A stretch of 64,000 bases of DNA, from contig OX579634.1 in the NCBI GenBank assembly GCA_951230915.1, positions 55,875,570-55,939,569 on the forward strand, read 5' to 3'. Each line of letters begins with the position of its first letter. Position 1 is the stretch's first letter. Both the position numbers and the translations under genes were made by a program. This DNA comes from Antitrichia curtipendula (taxonomy: Eukaryota; Streptophyta; Bryopsida; Hypnales; Leucodontaceae). The notes under the pieces are model-generated. The model was not told the DNA's origin. It was given only the letters and a program-made list of their open reading frames with translations, and did no database searches. This document shows, in pieces, positions 1 through 11,859 of this stretch.

Positions 1-236
1 CAAGCCACCTTGTACAGTCATCTCTTGACCCACTAAAAGCTTTTGCTTTTGAACTAAAGTTTAACTGAATTTTGAATTTAAGAACTAGAGTGTCTAAAGA
101 ATGGTATTCTTTGTCCCTTTATAGTACAACCTTTCTAATTGTCAATTGTGTGTTTCGTATCACTTGTTTGGGATGTTTTGTGTGGTTTATTTTTGCAACA
201 TTTTCAAACTTTTGTTTAGTTTCGTTCAAGTTTGAG

Positions 237-1433
237 ATGGCATCAAGTGACCAAGGAAGTCTAGGAGGGGAAGAGCCCTTAGGGTTTGAGTTGGTACAAA
301 ATTGGGTGTGGGAGTTCCTACTTAGGAATACCTTCGGGAAAGATGCAGTGCAAATTGTGTCCGAAACTTGGGGCTTTTTGTTCCCTATACATGTTCAGAG
401 GTTGGTCCAAATGTATTTGGTGAGGGACCTAACAAATATGGTCAATAACCATGAGGAGCAAGTAGACATACCAACAGTCATAAAAACCTTGGATGGATTG
501 CTAGACACACTCGTCCATAGTGACCAAGCCAATGATGACCAAGCCATGTGGGGGCCTGGTTTTGCTCAGCTCACGTTAGAGTCCAGCGTGCTTGAAGAAC
601 CAATCTTTGAGTTGAAAGTCCAGATGATTGGCTTCGAGAGAGATGTACGGTCTGTTGAACTTGACGAAGACGTTAGGAAGCTTCTAGTTGATTTTACTAA
701 TTTTGTGTGGATTCTCTTCGGTCCGATGGCATTGGATTTAATATGTGCAGATATTGTGTCTCCCGATGCAAGAGCGTCATTTACCAGGCCCCGTGCTGCC
801 AAAGACATTCACAAGGAGAGCATGGACATGTTGGAGGCAGCTCTTCAAGGATTTGAACGCCAATACATGGAGTTGACCAAGCAACTGGAGGACCAGAAGG
901 AGCTTTGCGAGAACATGCTTGCAAAAGTGCGCGCTGGTCCAACACCGAATTTTGGGTTTCAGGACGGCAAGTTGCACTGTGCCAAAACAATGAAGGAGAC
1001 GGGGGTGTTTAAGGTGCCCTCTCCTACCAAGTCCATTGTAGAGGTCCCCACCGGGTCTCCACAGTTTGCTTCTGGGTCAAAGTCAACAATGCCATCCCAA
1101 AATGTTGAGTGGAACGACGAAGACACTATTATCATCGACGCTGATCCTAAACTGCAGAGCCTTGGACCCGTAGCTTTGGAGTCCAAATTTCCTACAAAGG
1201 GTGCAAAGGTGAAGGTGTTTCATAAGAAGAAGGAGATGACAGAGTTCTCACCCAAGGAGGATAAAGCTTTGGAAAAGGGTCTTCAAAAGTTTGGAAGGAA
1301 CAATCTTACAAAGATACTTTTGGAGAGACAAATCACATTTGAAAAACGTTCAGTTGCAGATCTTCAAGAGCGCCTTCTTCAGTGCCAGCCGGGCACAAGT
1401 TTGTACGCGGTATGGAAGGGAGTGGGTGGATGA
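237..1433 (+). CDS. Unrecognised protein: coiled coil and degenerate Myb/telobox-like C terminus
   Basis: An open frame of 398 codons from the ATG at 237. The frame is open further upstream, but no ATG precedes this one and the extension is hydrophobic, untypical sequence. I do not recognise the family. Residues about 190-235 are heptad-like and charged, suggesting a coiled coil; the middle is Ser/Pro/Thr-rich and low in predicted structure. The last 65 residues contain SPKEDKALEKGLQKFG followed by RSVADLQERL, which has the spacing of a Myb/SANT helix set. The final helix resembles the telobox VDLKDKW pattern of telomere-repeat-binding Mybs, but the usual tryptophans are replaced by Phe or Leu. 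DNA binding is therefore only a suggestion. It could be a transposon-associated ORF. The frame is intact, so it is probably coding. Confidence 0.55.
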   Translation: MASSDQGSLGGEEPLGFELVQNWVWEFLLRNTFGKDAVQIVSETWGFLFPIHVQRLVQMYLVRDLTNMVNNHEEQVDIPTVIKTLDGLLDTLVHSDQANDDQAMWGPGFAQLTLESSVLEEPIFELKVQMIGFERDVRSVELDEDVRKLLVDFTNFVWILFGPMALDLICADIVSPDARASFTRPRAAKDIHKESMDMLEAALQGFERQYMELTKQLEDQKELCENMLAKVRAGPTPNFGFQDGKLHCAKTMKETGVFKVPSPTKSIVEVPTGSPQFASGSKSTMPSQNVEWNDEDTIIIDADPKLQSLGPVALESKFPTKGAKVKVFHKKKEMTEFSPKEDKALEKGLQKFGRNNLTKILLERQITFEKRSVADLQERLLQCQPGTSLYAVWKGVGG

Positions 1434-4400
1434 GCTTGAGTTCAATCTTTGATGTAGCAGCAGCTTTTTACTTGCTAGACTTCAACCTATGGGTTTAGGA
1501 ATGCCTAGAAGTCTTTGTGCTTAGCCAATCTACCTTTTGATTATGTGCATATCTCTGATTATGAAAAAATGAAATATTCGATTTTTTGGTTCATTTAATG
1601 TTTTGTTGTTTTGTTGCAAATTGAGCATTTGTTTGTTTTTTAGGGGTTAAGGATTTAGGGTTCAGGGTCTTAGGATTGTAGGGTTTGCTCAAAACCACGA
1701 CGGGGGTCGCACAAGGGGTTGATGTCATGGGCTTTTGGGTAGTATAGTGCGGCCCCCATCAACTCGGGTTCGTAGGGTGTCAATACATGGGGGAAACGAA
1801 TCTGCGTTCGAGGTTTATTTTATCTTGGATATTGGTGCAAGGGTCACTTGGATGCCTCCCCCCTCCATATTGGAGTTTAGGAAATGTGCCATTTCAGGAA
1901 GGATTGGGTTTAGTATTTAGGATTCAAGAGGCAGGACAAGGTGACAGGCTAAGTTTGTGTAGTCCATAGGAAAGATTGGAGTCTTTGATTGTTCATGGAG
2001 CTTGTACTTGATGCAAGTCTTTGGTTCTCACTATATTGTGAATTTGCCATGATTCAAACCACTCCATTTTTGAAATGGAATGTTCAAACATTTTGTTAGA
2101 TAAAAACAATAATTTGCCAATAATTCATTGATTAAAAGATATATTATTTCGATTCTTTTGAATATTATGCACGTGAATTTGCATGGTAATACACTAAACA
2201 AGCATATGTAAATAATAAACCAAACCAAAGTCATGGGCAAAGTCCTCTTATATAAAATTATTTAAAGAATATTAGTAATATAAGTCATGGTCACAAGATC
2301 TAAGAACTACAATGATACCACGTTGTATAAAATAGTATAAATTGTAATGTCTCCTATTTTGTCTTTCTCTGAATTCTTTTTTTTGACCCTATTATAAATG
2401 CACCAACGCTCTCAAATAGAGGCTCTTATGCATATTCATACACGTTTTAGATATGCCATCACTAATTGAGAAATAAAAAATTTTAAACTTGTAGAAGACA
2501 TATGGAAGGACAAGTATAACAATTTAGAATTAAATGCTTTCAACTTTTTTTTTTTTGATCCGCTTTTTATTTTCTCAAGCGAGAAACAAATTTGTCAATA
2601 CTTGGTAATTTAAAACTTCCAATACAAGTACTAGGTATAATTCTTTGAATTCCTTAGAGAGCCAATAGGAAAGAGGTTTAGTTTAAACTTTGAAAAATCA
2701 TTTTGAAAGAGACGATTGATGCTTAAAGAAAAGGAATGAAACTCAAAGATCTATTATGTATGTGTATGGTAAACTAGGCTACAACTTCTACGCATTATAT
2801 AGATGTGAAATCCATGATAGTACCACACTTGTTTGCCTTATTTAAGAGTAGAATAACAATGAATTAAAATCATGATTTTCATGTATCTTGGAGTGCCAAA
2901 GTCATGAAAGTCATAGATATTGTACGTAAGTGTATAAAATAGATTGATTGTGCAAGTTCTAAATCTCTTAATCACCTTGTTTGGGTTAAATATAAATTCA
3001 ATTTCAACGTTTTAATTTTAATTTGGGTTTAGGGTTTGAAAAAAAGTAATTTTGTGTGTTGTAGCTCTTTGAAAAATCCAAAACTAGTAGAAGTCATTGT
3101 CATGCCAACCAAAGCATACAACACCACTTTAAATTTGAAAGCGCAAAATGCGATAATGTATATTTTAAAACAAAACTATATTCAAATGATTCTAAATCCT
3201 AAACCCTTTGAAGTCTAATTTCATTTAAATACCTAAAAGGCATTTCATATTAAACTAATGCATGAATTTAAATAATTTGAAACATCCATAAAATTAAATA
3301 TGTTGTTTGTTGTACTTTAATTAAAGATAGGAGCTAGTGGTTGAATTAATAGAGTTCACGTCCAGATCAATGAAGAAATTCAACCAACAAGTAGGGTGTT
3401 TTTTAAACAATCAAGGTTTATGGTAGCTCAAAAGTTTTTCGCGTACTTCTACACTTAAGATGTCATTTAAAAATCAGAATTCAGTATGAACTATGAAGTG
3501 TACATTAAAAAAATCCCATAATTCAAGTAAGGTCCTAAAGAAGGTCCTAAAACACAAAATGGACGCCATTTCCGAAAATGTAAGACACATTCCGTTTGGG
3601 TACACCATGCAAAAGTTAGGAGCGCATGACGTTCAAGAAGCAAATATAAAGAGAGATCTTTTGATATCATTCTTTCAATTTGTACAACAATTGGATTTGG
3701 TCCATGATTTTGCATATTTAAGATGCCTATAGAAAAATGATCTTGCACATCAAATTTTTTCTATACACTTACTTGAAAATTTGGTGAATTTCATGACCTG
3801 ACTTTGGGCAAAGTACTGTGGAATCATAAATGCTAAATCTCATAATTTATTGCTTTCCAATCTTTGAAGTGTTCAATTTACACTTGTATTAGTTTAGCAA
3901 AATATTGTATGTCTGAAAAATCTCTACCTTCATCTTCCAAACAAAATGTGGGTGGGTGGCTACTATTTTACATGCCACTTTAGAACTACAAATGCTGAGG
4001 CTCATTACTCCATCTAAACTTTGATGCAAATTATGCTCCCAAAATGCTCAAGCAAAATATTGAAATATCGTCTTTTGAAGTCATCACAAGTAATTATAAC
4101 CAAATTACAAAGGTGTATATAATACTATCTCCATCCCCAAAAGATCTTATTGTTGGACAAAATGTTCTAGATTAACTAAAGGCAAAAAATAACATTTTGA
4201 AGACCTGTTTTGTGTTGTAAATAGAGTAATGCACTCTTAGAGTTCTTAAAACTTTGAGTTTTGAAGAACTCTATGAAATGCAATTTGGAAAGGTTGAAAA
4301 GTGGAATTTCTGAAGCATTTTCAAAAAGCACCACCACACATTTAATTGTTGAGTGTAGGATTGTCATTTTATGGGCATATAGAATAGGCCAAAGACCATG

Positions 4401-6760
4401 TGTGGACTTCCATTTTGACTCCCTAAACTTCATCTACTCCAATCCGGCAATACTAAAAAGAGGTGCAAAAATTAAGAATGAACAATGTAGATTCATTGGA
4501 CCTCTTCCAATCATTTGATTCGTCTCTTCATTGATGATTGCATGGCCGGAAGGTGAACTACTGTTCATGGTTGTTTCGTTGGTCCTAAATAGCAATCAAA
4601 AGCTGAATCCAACCATTTTGCAACGTCAAAAGTGCAACAGGAGATCATTATTGGACAGACAATTAAGGCCACCAAAAAACCCATCATCAATTGGACAGAA
4701 GGAGTTTCGACTTCATGAAGAGGTTTGTTCATTTATTCTTTCCATTCACAAAATGGTGTACATTGTTGTTTTTTAATCACTAAATGCCCGAGGCACCCAA
4801 ATTTGGTGTTTGCAAAACTTTCAAGTTAAATAAAACCTAACCAAGGTGCTATTTTTAGTAGTTTTAGGTTTAGGGAGTTATTCTTGAAGTCCAATTTTAG
4901 CACCAAAAATCCGATCTTGAAAATAAATGAAAGTCATTTTTCTATGCAAGATTTTGTGCAAGGGTACCCAGTGCAATCTTGACTTCCCTTAGTGTTGAGA
5001 GCTTTTGAAAATGAGCCTCAAATACACTAGATCTTGGAGAAAAAATCTCATTCAAAATTCATTTGAAATAATTGGAGAGAAAGTTTTAAGAAGCCGTAAA
5101 TTGATTGGGGTTATATAAATGAGGCCCTTTAATCTCATATTTTTTGGTCACAAACTTTTTAGATATGATTTGTGTAAAGAGGATTGAAAGATTTTTCCAA
5201 TTTTAGCACCCTCGTGGTCAAACATTATAATCTTTCACTCCATAAGTGATATTGTTTTTGTTTTTTTTCCTATGAGATATCTAACATGTCTAGTTTGAAT
5301 TTGTACGGTTACAATTCCAAAAAAATTGATACAAATTATCAAAATGTTGGCATTTTGTTCAATTTAGAACAAATTTCAGGAAGCCCGAAACAAGCCTTGG
5401 GCATTTAGGGGTTAAGCTTTTGAAAGGAATATTTACTGGACGAAATGCACTGTTTAAAACATTCATCATGGAAGGATTAGATAGCTAAAGATATGAAGAT
5501 TGAGAAGCCTAAAATGATCATTGTGTTTGCTCAATATAACAAATTGTAGGCTATGCAATAAATTTTAGTTTTGGGTGTGCATATACTAAAGCAACTATTT
5601 TTGAAAGTATTTTGACTCGACTTCCTCCATCTACACATTCATGGTATTTTAATTCTCAAATCTTGAACAAATATACAAAGGTAGCATGATTGAAAAGAAG
5701 ATACTTCTGCATAAATTTACTTCTACGTACAAGTTTGAGCACAAACTCTAGAAAGGACCCTTTGTAATGATGATTAAATTTTGGAAAAGTCTTGTGCAAA
5801 GTTCTCGTTGCCATGTGAAAAAAAATTCCATTGCGTTAGAAAACATATCACTTGGATATTAACCCTAAAAGTTAGAAAGCTAGGTTCAGAATTTGAAGTA
5901 CCTTCATAAAGATATTGACAAATGTGTTATATGATCAAATCAATGTTTAATTTGGAATGAACAAAGTACCGTACGTAAATATAAATAAATAAATATATAC
6001 ATATATGTACATTGAAATATTACACTTAAAGGAAGAGCTTTGAAATGATTCAAAAGATAAATATAGGAACTTAGGAAAACATAAAGAAATCGGTTTTAAA
6101 TGATGATAGGGAAAAAAATGACAAGTAAAAAAATCTAACAATCCAAAAATATATTAACAGTTTTAAGAATCATAAATAATATCATGAAAATGAATAAATT
6201 TCAAACACACTGTTGTCGTATCTTTTCATCATATTGCCATTAAAGAATAGTAAAAACATGGTTTGTGAATCTTAAATATGTTTGGTGTAAATAATAAAAT
6301 GATGAAATAATATAGTTAACTTTCTATTTTTGTTTTTGTTGGCTAGGTACATTGGTTAATAATTTTTAGGTATTCGATTAAACAAAATTTAGTGTACTTA
6401 AAACACATTCAGCAAATACCTTTTCACCACTAATCAAACATTGATACACATAAGTACTAGATAATTTTGATAACTTTCTCAATAAGAAACTAGAAATACA
6501 TTTATTTATTTATAAATTACACATAAATTTGAAATCTGTATATACATAAATACAAATATAATTATTAAAATATAAAATTAAATTGATCAAACTCTCTGAA
6601 GTAAATGAATATTTATAGTTTCATTCATTTTTTCTTAAAACTACAAACATTTAATGCCATAAGAATGTTAAGGAGGTACAGTTCAGTCATTGTGTATTAT
6701 TTATTTGTAAGATTATACTAATGAATAATAAACTCATCTTGCAAATGTAGGATTTTCTTG
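1434..6760. other. AT-rich intergenic DNA, no gene seen
   Basis: No convincing coding frame; the open frames here are short, lack splice context and resemble no family I know. A degenerate telomere-like stretch (TTAGGG and AGGGTT words) lies at about 1640-1690, just after the first gene. The rest is AT-rich with poly-A/T runs and looks like eroded transposon-derived sequence. Confidence 0.6.
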
Positions 6761-6764
6761 AGAA

Positions 6765-7010
6765 AGGGTTTAGGGTTTAGGGTTTAGGGTTTTGGGTTAC
6801 AGGAGTGTCCTATGGCTTTTAGGTATTCCTCTGTGTTAGGATTTAGCATTGCTTGTATTCATCAATCTTGGCTAGAATCTCACAAGGAACCCCAAAACCC
6901 AAAGCGTTTTTGAAAATTGTAACTTCTTCGAAACAAAAATTCGAAGGGTTCGGGGAGCTGTTTAGGGTTAGGGTTTGGATTTAGGGTTTGAAGGGTTTAG
7001 GGTTACATGG
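6765..7010 (+). repeat. Interstitial telomere-like repeat (TTTAGGG)n
   Basis: Perfect TTTAGGG units run consecutively at 6768-6790, followed by degenerate units. A second cluster of TTTAGGG/TTAGGG/TTTGGG words lies at 6960-7005. TTTAGGG is the usual plant telomere unit, so this is an interstitial telomeric sequence. Confidence 0.85.
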
Positions 7011-7507
7011 GTATCCTATGGGTTGTTGACTTTTTCTTTTGGGATTTTGGGTTTAGGCAACCCCCCAATTTTCGGGGTCTACGATTCCAATGGTGGTCGT
7101 TTGAACCCGTACAATTGCTTCGATTGCGAGATATAGCAACTTTGACTTTAGGGTGCCTAGCTTTGACTTGGCGATTGTGGATTCCATTGGGAGAACTTTA
7201 AAGTGAGGGTTACGTTCTTGGAATGAGCTCGATGAGGGCTTTCTATGAATGTCTTGTTGGGCTCAAAATAGTAACTTCTATTTTTGACCCTGTAGGAAGG
7301 ATTTAGAGAAATACGACTTCTGTATATGGCTTGTTCTTTCTTTTTGGAATGAACGAAGTTGTAGATCCTATAGGAAGAAGGCACGGGAATGCAGTGCATT
7401 CCGTGTATTTTGTTACACCTTTTAACAAAGGGCTTACACAGTGTAAGATTTCCTTTGAGAATGCAGGTCGACCTCTGAGAATGCAGGGGATTATAGGCCT
7501 ATCTTGA

Positions 7508-7945
7508 CTGATTTTTCCTCCTCTTTCCAACGGGACTACTCTCAAGGTCTAATTCCTTACCGATTGAAAGTTATGGCCGTTTTTAGGTCGCAGTTTTCTT
7601 TGCTGGCAGCAACTTCGGCGACCCAAATCTCCTGCAATTCTTGCCCAATGCAAGAAATTTCAAGTTGGGTTCGGACCGATTTCGTCTCTTCTTTCTAGCG
7701 GTAGTGATCTCGAAGGCTCAGTTTCAACCAATCGAAAATGAGAGGGGATTGAAGGTGGAGGTTTTCATGGGTTGCGGCAACTTCGGCAACTCGTTTGGCA
7801 TCCATTTCTGTTCAATGTGATAAATTAGGGGGCGGGTCTTTACTGATTTCTCCTCTTCTTTGCAACAACGTAAATTACGCCTTCTAATTCCTCCACATTC
7901 AAAAATTGTGCCTATTTTTGGGTTTAGGGGTGTCGCGGCAACCAT
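7508..7945. repeat. Diverged tandem repeat, about 168-bp period
   Basis: Three diverged copies are recognisable by the anchor GATTT(T/C)...TCTTCTTT at 7510, 7678 and 7845 (spacings 168 and 167). A second anchor, GCAACTTCGGC(G/A)AC, occurs at matching offsets in two of them. No gene is apparent in the region; open frames here are repeat readings. Confidence 0.6.
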
Positions 7946-8014
7946 CCACCTGGGGTTGACAGCCTTATTTCTTTGGGTTTTAGCAAAATAAAAAATAAAC
8001 TAAAAGCACCGGTG

Positions 8015-8400
8015 CACTCTTACACCATTACACCTTGTCATGTCGGGGAGCTACATGACAACGAGGGGGTGTTGTAAATTCAGGTGTAATGGGTGGACAC
8101 TGGTACAATTCGGACCTTCGTTGGCCGGGGAGGTACACCCTTCGAAAGGTGTACGGGAGTGCACAGGGTCAACAAACCTACACCATTACACTGCTAGGTG
8201 AGGATTTTACACCAATGCGTGAAGTGTAATGGTGTACAGTTGCAGTGAAGGTGCACTCCTTAACACTCATGTACACCCTTCCACAAGTGTACCTCCTTGG
8301 AGCAAGAAGGTGTAAGGCGGTAGTAGGGTTCAGGGTAAGGATATAACACGGACTCCAGTGTAACGGGTAAACACCAGTACACCATCACACCTCATAACTT
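8015..8400. repeat. Field of TACACC/GGTGTA inverted motifs
   Basis: Short words TACACC, TTACACC and their complements GGTGTA and GGTGTAA recur on both strands more than a dozen times in under 400 bp. The clearest dyad is 8133-8154, a 22-bp palindrome (GTACACC, TTCGAA centre, GGTGTAC) with one mismatched pair. No coding frame explains the pattern. Confidence 0.6.
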
Positions 8401-9270
8401 TGGACCGCACAATTAAAAAGTTATCGTATGACATGTGATTTCCATTGCTTGGTGGGCAGCTCAAAAAATTTTTAGGAAATCATTTTTAAGAAAATTGAAA
8501 ATTTGAAACCAATTTTATAGATCTATATATGCAACTTTAGGTCTGGAATTATTCCATTTTGATTTATGATATCAAAATTATGAGGTGTTCTAGTTTGCAG
8601 GCAGTTGTGCATTTCCTACTCTAAAATAAACTTTGAAGTCCTTTATTTAATTCAGTTCAGGGTATTTTTGAAAAAAAATAAAAACATTGGGTGTAGATAG
8701 ATTATTACAACATTATCACCATTGGGATTGGCATTTTTCAATCCTATAATTAAATTCTTATCAATTTGGTGTTTGGAATCATTCTCTATTTTTTTCTACT
8801 TACTTTTTTTGTCCTATATGTTGTACAATTCCAAATGATCTAAACATTTTCAAGCATATGGCCAACTTGACTTCAAAAATGGATCCAAAGAGTAACCACC
8901 ATTTCGGACATTTTTGCATACAAATCAAATGTGACCTTGTGAAGTGCAGCTGCTCGGTTTTTTGTAGGGACAAAAAAAAGGCTTTGGGTCAATTTAAACA
9001 CTAATATCTTGCAATCTACATGGTGGAAAATTCTGAAATTTTTTCCACACCTTTTCAAACCGGTTTACCACAAGATCCTACGGTTGCATGTGTCCAAAAA
9101 TGTCTTTTTTCTGAAATTTGGTACTTGTATTTGAAATGGCAGTTTAGGAGCGGTTTAGGAGGATACATAGTCAAAAACCTTTGGGGGTTATTGTGGAATA
9201 ACAAGCGGGGTTTAGGCCATGAATTAATCTCCCAATACAAGTGAAAAAAATCAAAAAAATGTAACTAAAA
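8401..9270. other. Intergenic DNA, nothing recognised
   Basis: AT-rich sequence with short open frames on both strands that overlap one another and resemble no known family. I see no RNA gene or repeat structure here. Confidence 0.5.
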
Positions 9271-10010
9271 TGGTCACTGGGAGATCTACCAATAGAATGG
9301 GGAATAAAAGAGCCATGGGCTTAGAAGGGCCATCCAATCGGGAGATCCGCCAATAGAACGGAGAAAAATGAGCACAGGTGAGGGGAAAAGGCTCATTCCA
9401 TCGGGAGATCCGCCGATAGAAAGGAGAATAATGAGCACGGGGGAGAGAGAAGGCTCATCCCATCGGGAGATCCGCCGATAGAAAGGAGAACAATGAGCAC
9501 AGGTGGGGGAGAAGGCTCATCCCATCGGGAGATCCGCCGATAGAAAGGAGAATAATGAGCACGGGGGAGAGAGAAGGCTCATCCCATCGGGAGATCCGCC
9601 GATAGAAAGGAGAACAATGAGCACAGGTGGGGGAGAAGGCTCATCCCATCGGGAGATCCGCCGATAGAAAGGAGAAAAATGAGCACAGGTGGGGGGAGAA
9701 GGCACATCCCATCGGGAGATCCGTCGATAGAAAGGAGAAAAATGAGCACGGGTGGGGGAAAAGGCTCATCCCATCGGGAGATCCGCCGATAGAAAGGAGA
9801 AAAATGAGCACAGGTGGGGGGAGAAGGCACATCCCATCGGGAGATCCGTCGATAGAAAGGAGAAAAATGAGCACGGGTGGGGGAGAAGGCTCATCCCATC
9901 GGGAGATCCGCCGATAGAAAGGAGAAAAATGAGCACATGTGGGGGGAGAAGGCACATCCCATCGGGAGATCCGTCGATAGAAAGGAGAAAAATGAGCACG
10001 GGTGGGGGAA
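9271..10010. repeat. 62/63-bp tandem array with dimeric higher-order repeat
   Basis: About 12 copies of a unit containing TCGGGAGATCCGCCGATAG. Unit anchors fall at 9338, 9401, 9463, 9525, 9587, 9649, 9712, 9774, 9837, 9899 and 9962. Adjacent units alternate in sequence: in the first half AATAATGAGCACGGGG alternates with AACAATGAGCACAGGT; in the second half CCGCCG with CTC alternates with CCGTCG with CAC. This gives dimers of about 124 and 125 bp. The outermost left units are diverged. Overlapping open frames on both strands are a by-product of the repeat. Confidence 0.9.
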
Positions 10011-10352
10011 GGAGAAAGGCTTCTGGAAAATGGCGTCCGAATCAACAAAAGATGGACATTTTCTTATTGATTTGAATACAGCATTGACTGCTTTCACATA
10101 TAGATGTGAAATATGTAGATGTTGATGAAGAACGCATCATATTTTTGTTGATTTGGGTGTGACATATTGGTTGGCAAATGGAACTAATTTTTATTGATCC
10201 AAGAACATATCAATCTCACTTGGGTATCAAACAAGGCTTCTCCAGATATCAAACCGGTCATCCTTAAGTATCAAACATGATCATACGCAAAGTCTGTCTT
10301 CTGTTGTTAGGTACTTTGCATTTCAAGATTACGCCATCTTTGATTCTTGCAG

Positions 10353-10433
10353 AATTGCAGCGGCAGCGAGAGGAGCTTGAAAAAAAATTTGGTTGCAAAC
10401 AGCGGACGCCGGTAACCATGGCGTGCAACAAAG
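10353..10433 (+). other. Candidate orphan exon
   Basis: An 81-nt segment bounded by a consensus acceptor (TTCTTGCAG) and donor (AAAG/GTGAGTTT), open in one frame and encoding a charged peptide (ELQRQREELEKKFG and so on). No family is recognised. It could be an exon of the broken gene relics seen after the assembly gap, but the telomere-like tract and the gap between them prevent linking them. Confidence 0.3.
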
Positions 10434-10589
10434 GTGAGTTTAGGTTGGTTCAGACTCTTCTATTGGGTTTTTAGGGTTCCCGTGAATTTATTCCCGAATA
10501 TTTGGAGTTGCAAGACTATGGGTTGGTGAAAATGCGACATGGGAATATTTTCTAGCATTGGATTCCTTGAAACCCGTTTCAAAGCTCTT

Positions 10590-11074
10590 TCTTTGGGTTT
10601 AGGGTTTAGGGTTTGGGTTTCTATTTTCGGTTTAGGGTTGTTTTTTTCGGTTTGCGGGTTGTAGGGTGGATGGGTTTCTATTTTTCTTTTGGTGTTTTTC
10701 CAATTTCTGGGTCGGTCTATTTTTCGGTGTTCTATTTTTTGGGTTTTTCTTTTTTTCGTTTCGGGTTTCTTGGGTTTTTTGGGTTTCTTGGTTTTCTTTT
10801 TTCTTTTTTTTGGGTTTAGGGTTTGGGTTTGGGTTTGGGTTTGGGTTTGGGTTTGGGTTTCTTTCTTTGGGGTTTGGGTTTCTTTTTATTTGGGTTTCTT
10901 TTTTGGGGGGTTTTGGTTTTGGTTTTAGGGTGTGTAGGGTTCCATTCGGGTCTATGGCACGAACCGGGTCGCGTTCGATTTGGGTGTTGGGTGTTGGGGT
11001 GTGGTTTAGGGTTTAGGGTATGCTTTGGGGTGTTTGATTGTTTCTTGGTTTAGGGTCTCTCGGTTGGGTTTCGG
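10590..11074 (+). repeat. Telomere-like TTTGGG/TTTAGGG low-complexity tract
   Basis: G/T-rich sequence built of TTTAGGG, TTTGGG and GGTTTC words. The most regular part, 10810-10862, is a run of GGGTTT hexamers. It runs into the assembly gap. Translated, it gives Phe/Gly/Trp-rich frames on the plus strand, which are not genes. Confidence 0.85.
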
Positions 11075-11274
11075 NNNNNNNNNNNNNNNNNNNNNNNNNN
11101 NNNNNNNNNNNNNNNNNNNNNNNNNNNNNNNNNNNNNNNNNNNNNNNNNNNNNNNNNNNNNNNNNNNNNNNNNNNNNNNNNNNNNNNNNNNNNNNNNNNN
11201 NNNNNNNNNNNNNNNNNNNNNNNNNNNNNNNNNNNNNNNNNNNNNNNNNNNNNNNNNNNNNNNNNNNNNNNNNN
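11075..11274. other. Assembly gap (200 N)
   Basis: Exactly 200 N at the end of the telomere-like low-complexity tract, so the true size and content are unknown. The round number suggests a placeholder. Confidence 0.99.
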
Positions 11275-11435
11275 AGTCGTTGTTCAAGTTGTTATCTTTA
11301 GCAATGTAGCAAGAATGGTCTTTGTTCAAGTTATTATCTTTGTTCTTGCTATTTCTTACTTTCATCCAATCAAATTGCATGACATTTGGTACTATAAATA
11401 ATAAATAACTAATTTCTTGCCAATTTCGCACGGTC

Positions 11436-11550
11436 TAAGTTTGCCAGCGGTTACACGGCACTTGTATCCAAGAAATTGGAGCAGATTATGAAGATCGAGA
11501 CTGTGATCTTCTCGCCACCGCAGGAGATTGACGAGATTTGGAATGATGTA
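11436..11550 (+). pseudogene. ATP11-like exon fragment (mitochondrial F1-ATPase assembly factor)
   Basis: One open segment reads LEQIMKIETV followed, after a spacer of the family's length, by EIDEIW. This is the spacing seen in ATP11/ATPAF1 proteins (L..I..IE.V, then EI..IW), chaperones of the mitochondrial F1 beta subunit. A donor-like GATG/GTATGT-type junction follows. No other part of an ATP11 gene is visible nearby; the next open segment, from 11620, does not look like ATP11. It is either a stray exon of a relic or a coincidence of a short motif. Confidence 0.3.
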
Positions 11551-11859
11551 TGTCCGATAATTCTATTCTCAACGCTTTCATTTGGAAATGTTGATTTTCC
11601 GTCGCGTCTGATATTTAGGTTGACGAGTCTGTGGTAAGCGGCAGTAAAGGATTATCAACATGTGTGGGTCGCCGGATTCCTGGACGTACATACCGTGCAG
11701 CGTTGAAAGTTTCAGTTTCTTTCTTCCGTGTCTAATGCCTTCATGATTGTATACCTTGACAATTTCTTTTTCAAATCCTCATAGCTTCCCAATAATTTGT
11801 CTTTGAAATTTAAAAATTCTTGCAACATGCTTTGGACAAAGAATGCTTCTTCAACGGTG

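Noticed and set aside
9271..10010. CRISPR-like array
   Set aside because: The units are contiguous 62/63-bp repeats without unique spacers, and the genome is plant nuclear DNA.
9517..10125. Overlapping open frames on both strands across the 62-bp array, up to 135 codons
   Set aside because: They are produced by the repeat unit lacking stops in several frames; the same peptide recurs in each and no start, splice or domain context supports a gene.
10613..11053. Phe/Gly/Trp-rich open frames
   Set aside because: Translation of a TTTGGG/TTTAGGG low-complexity tract.
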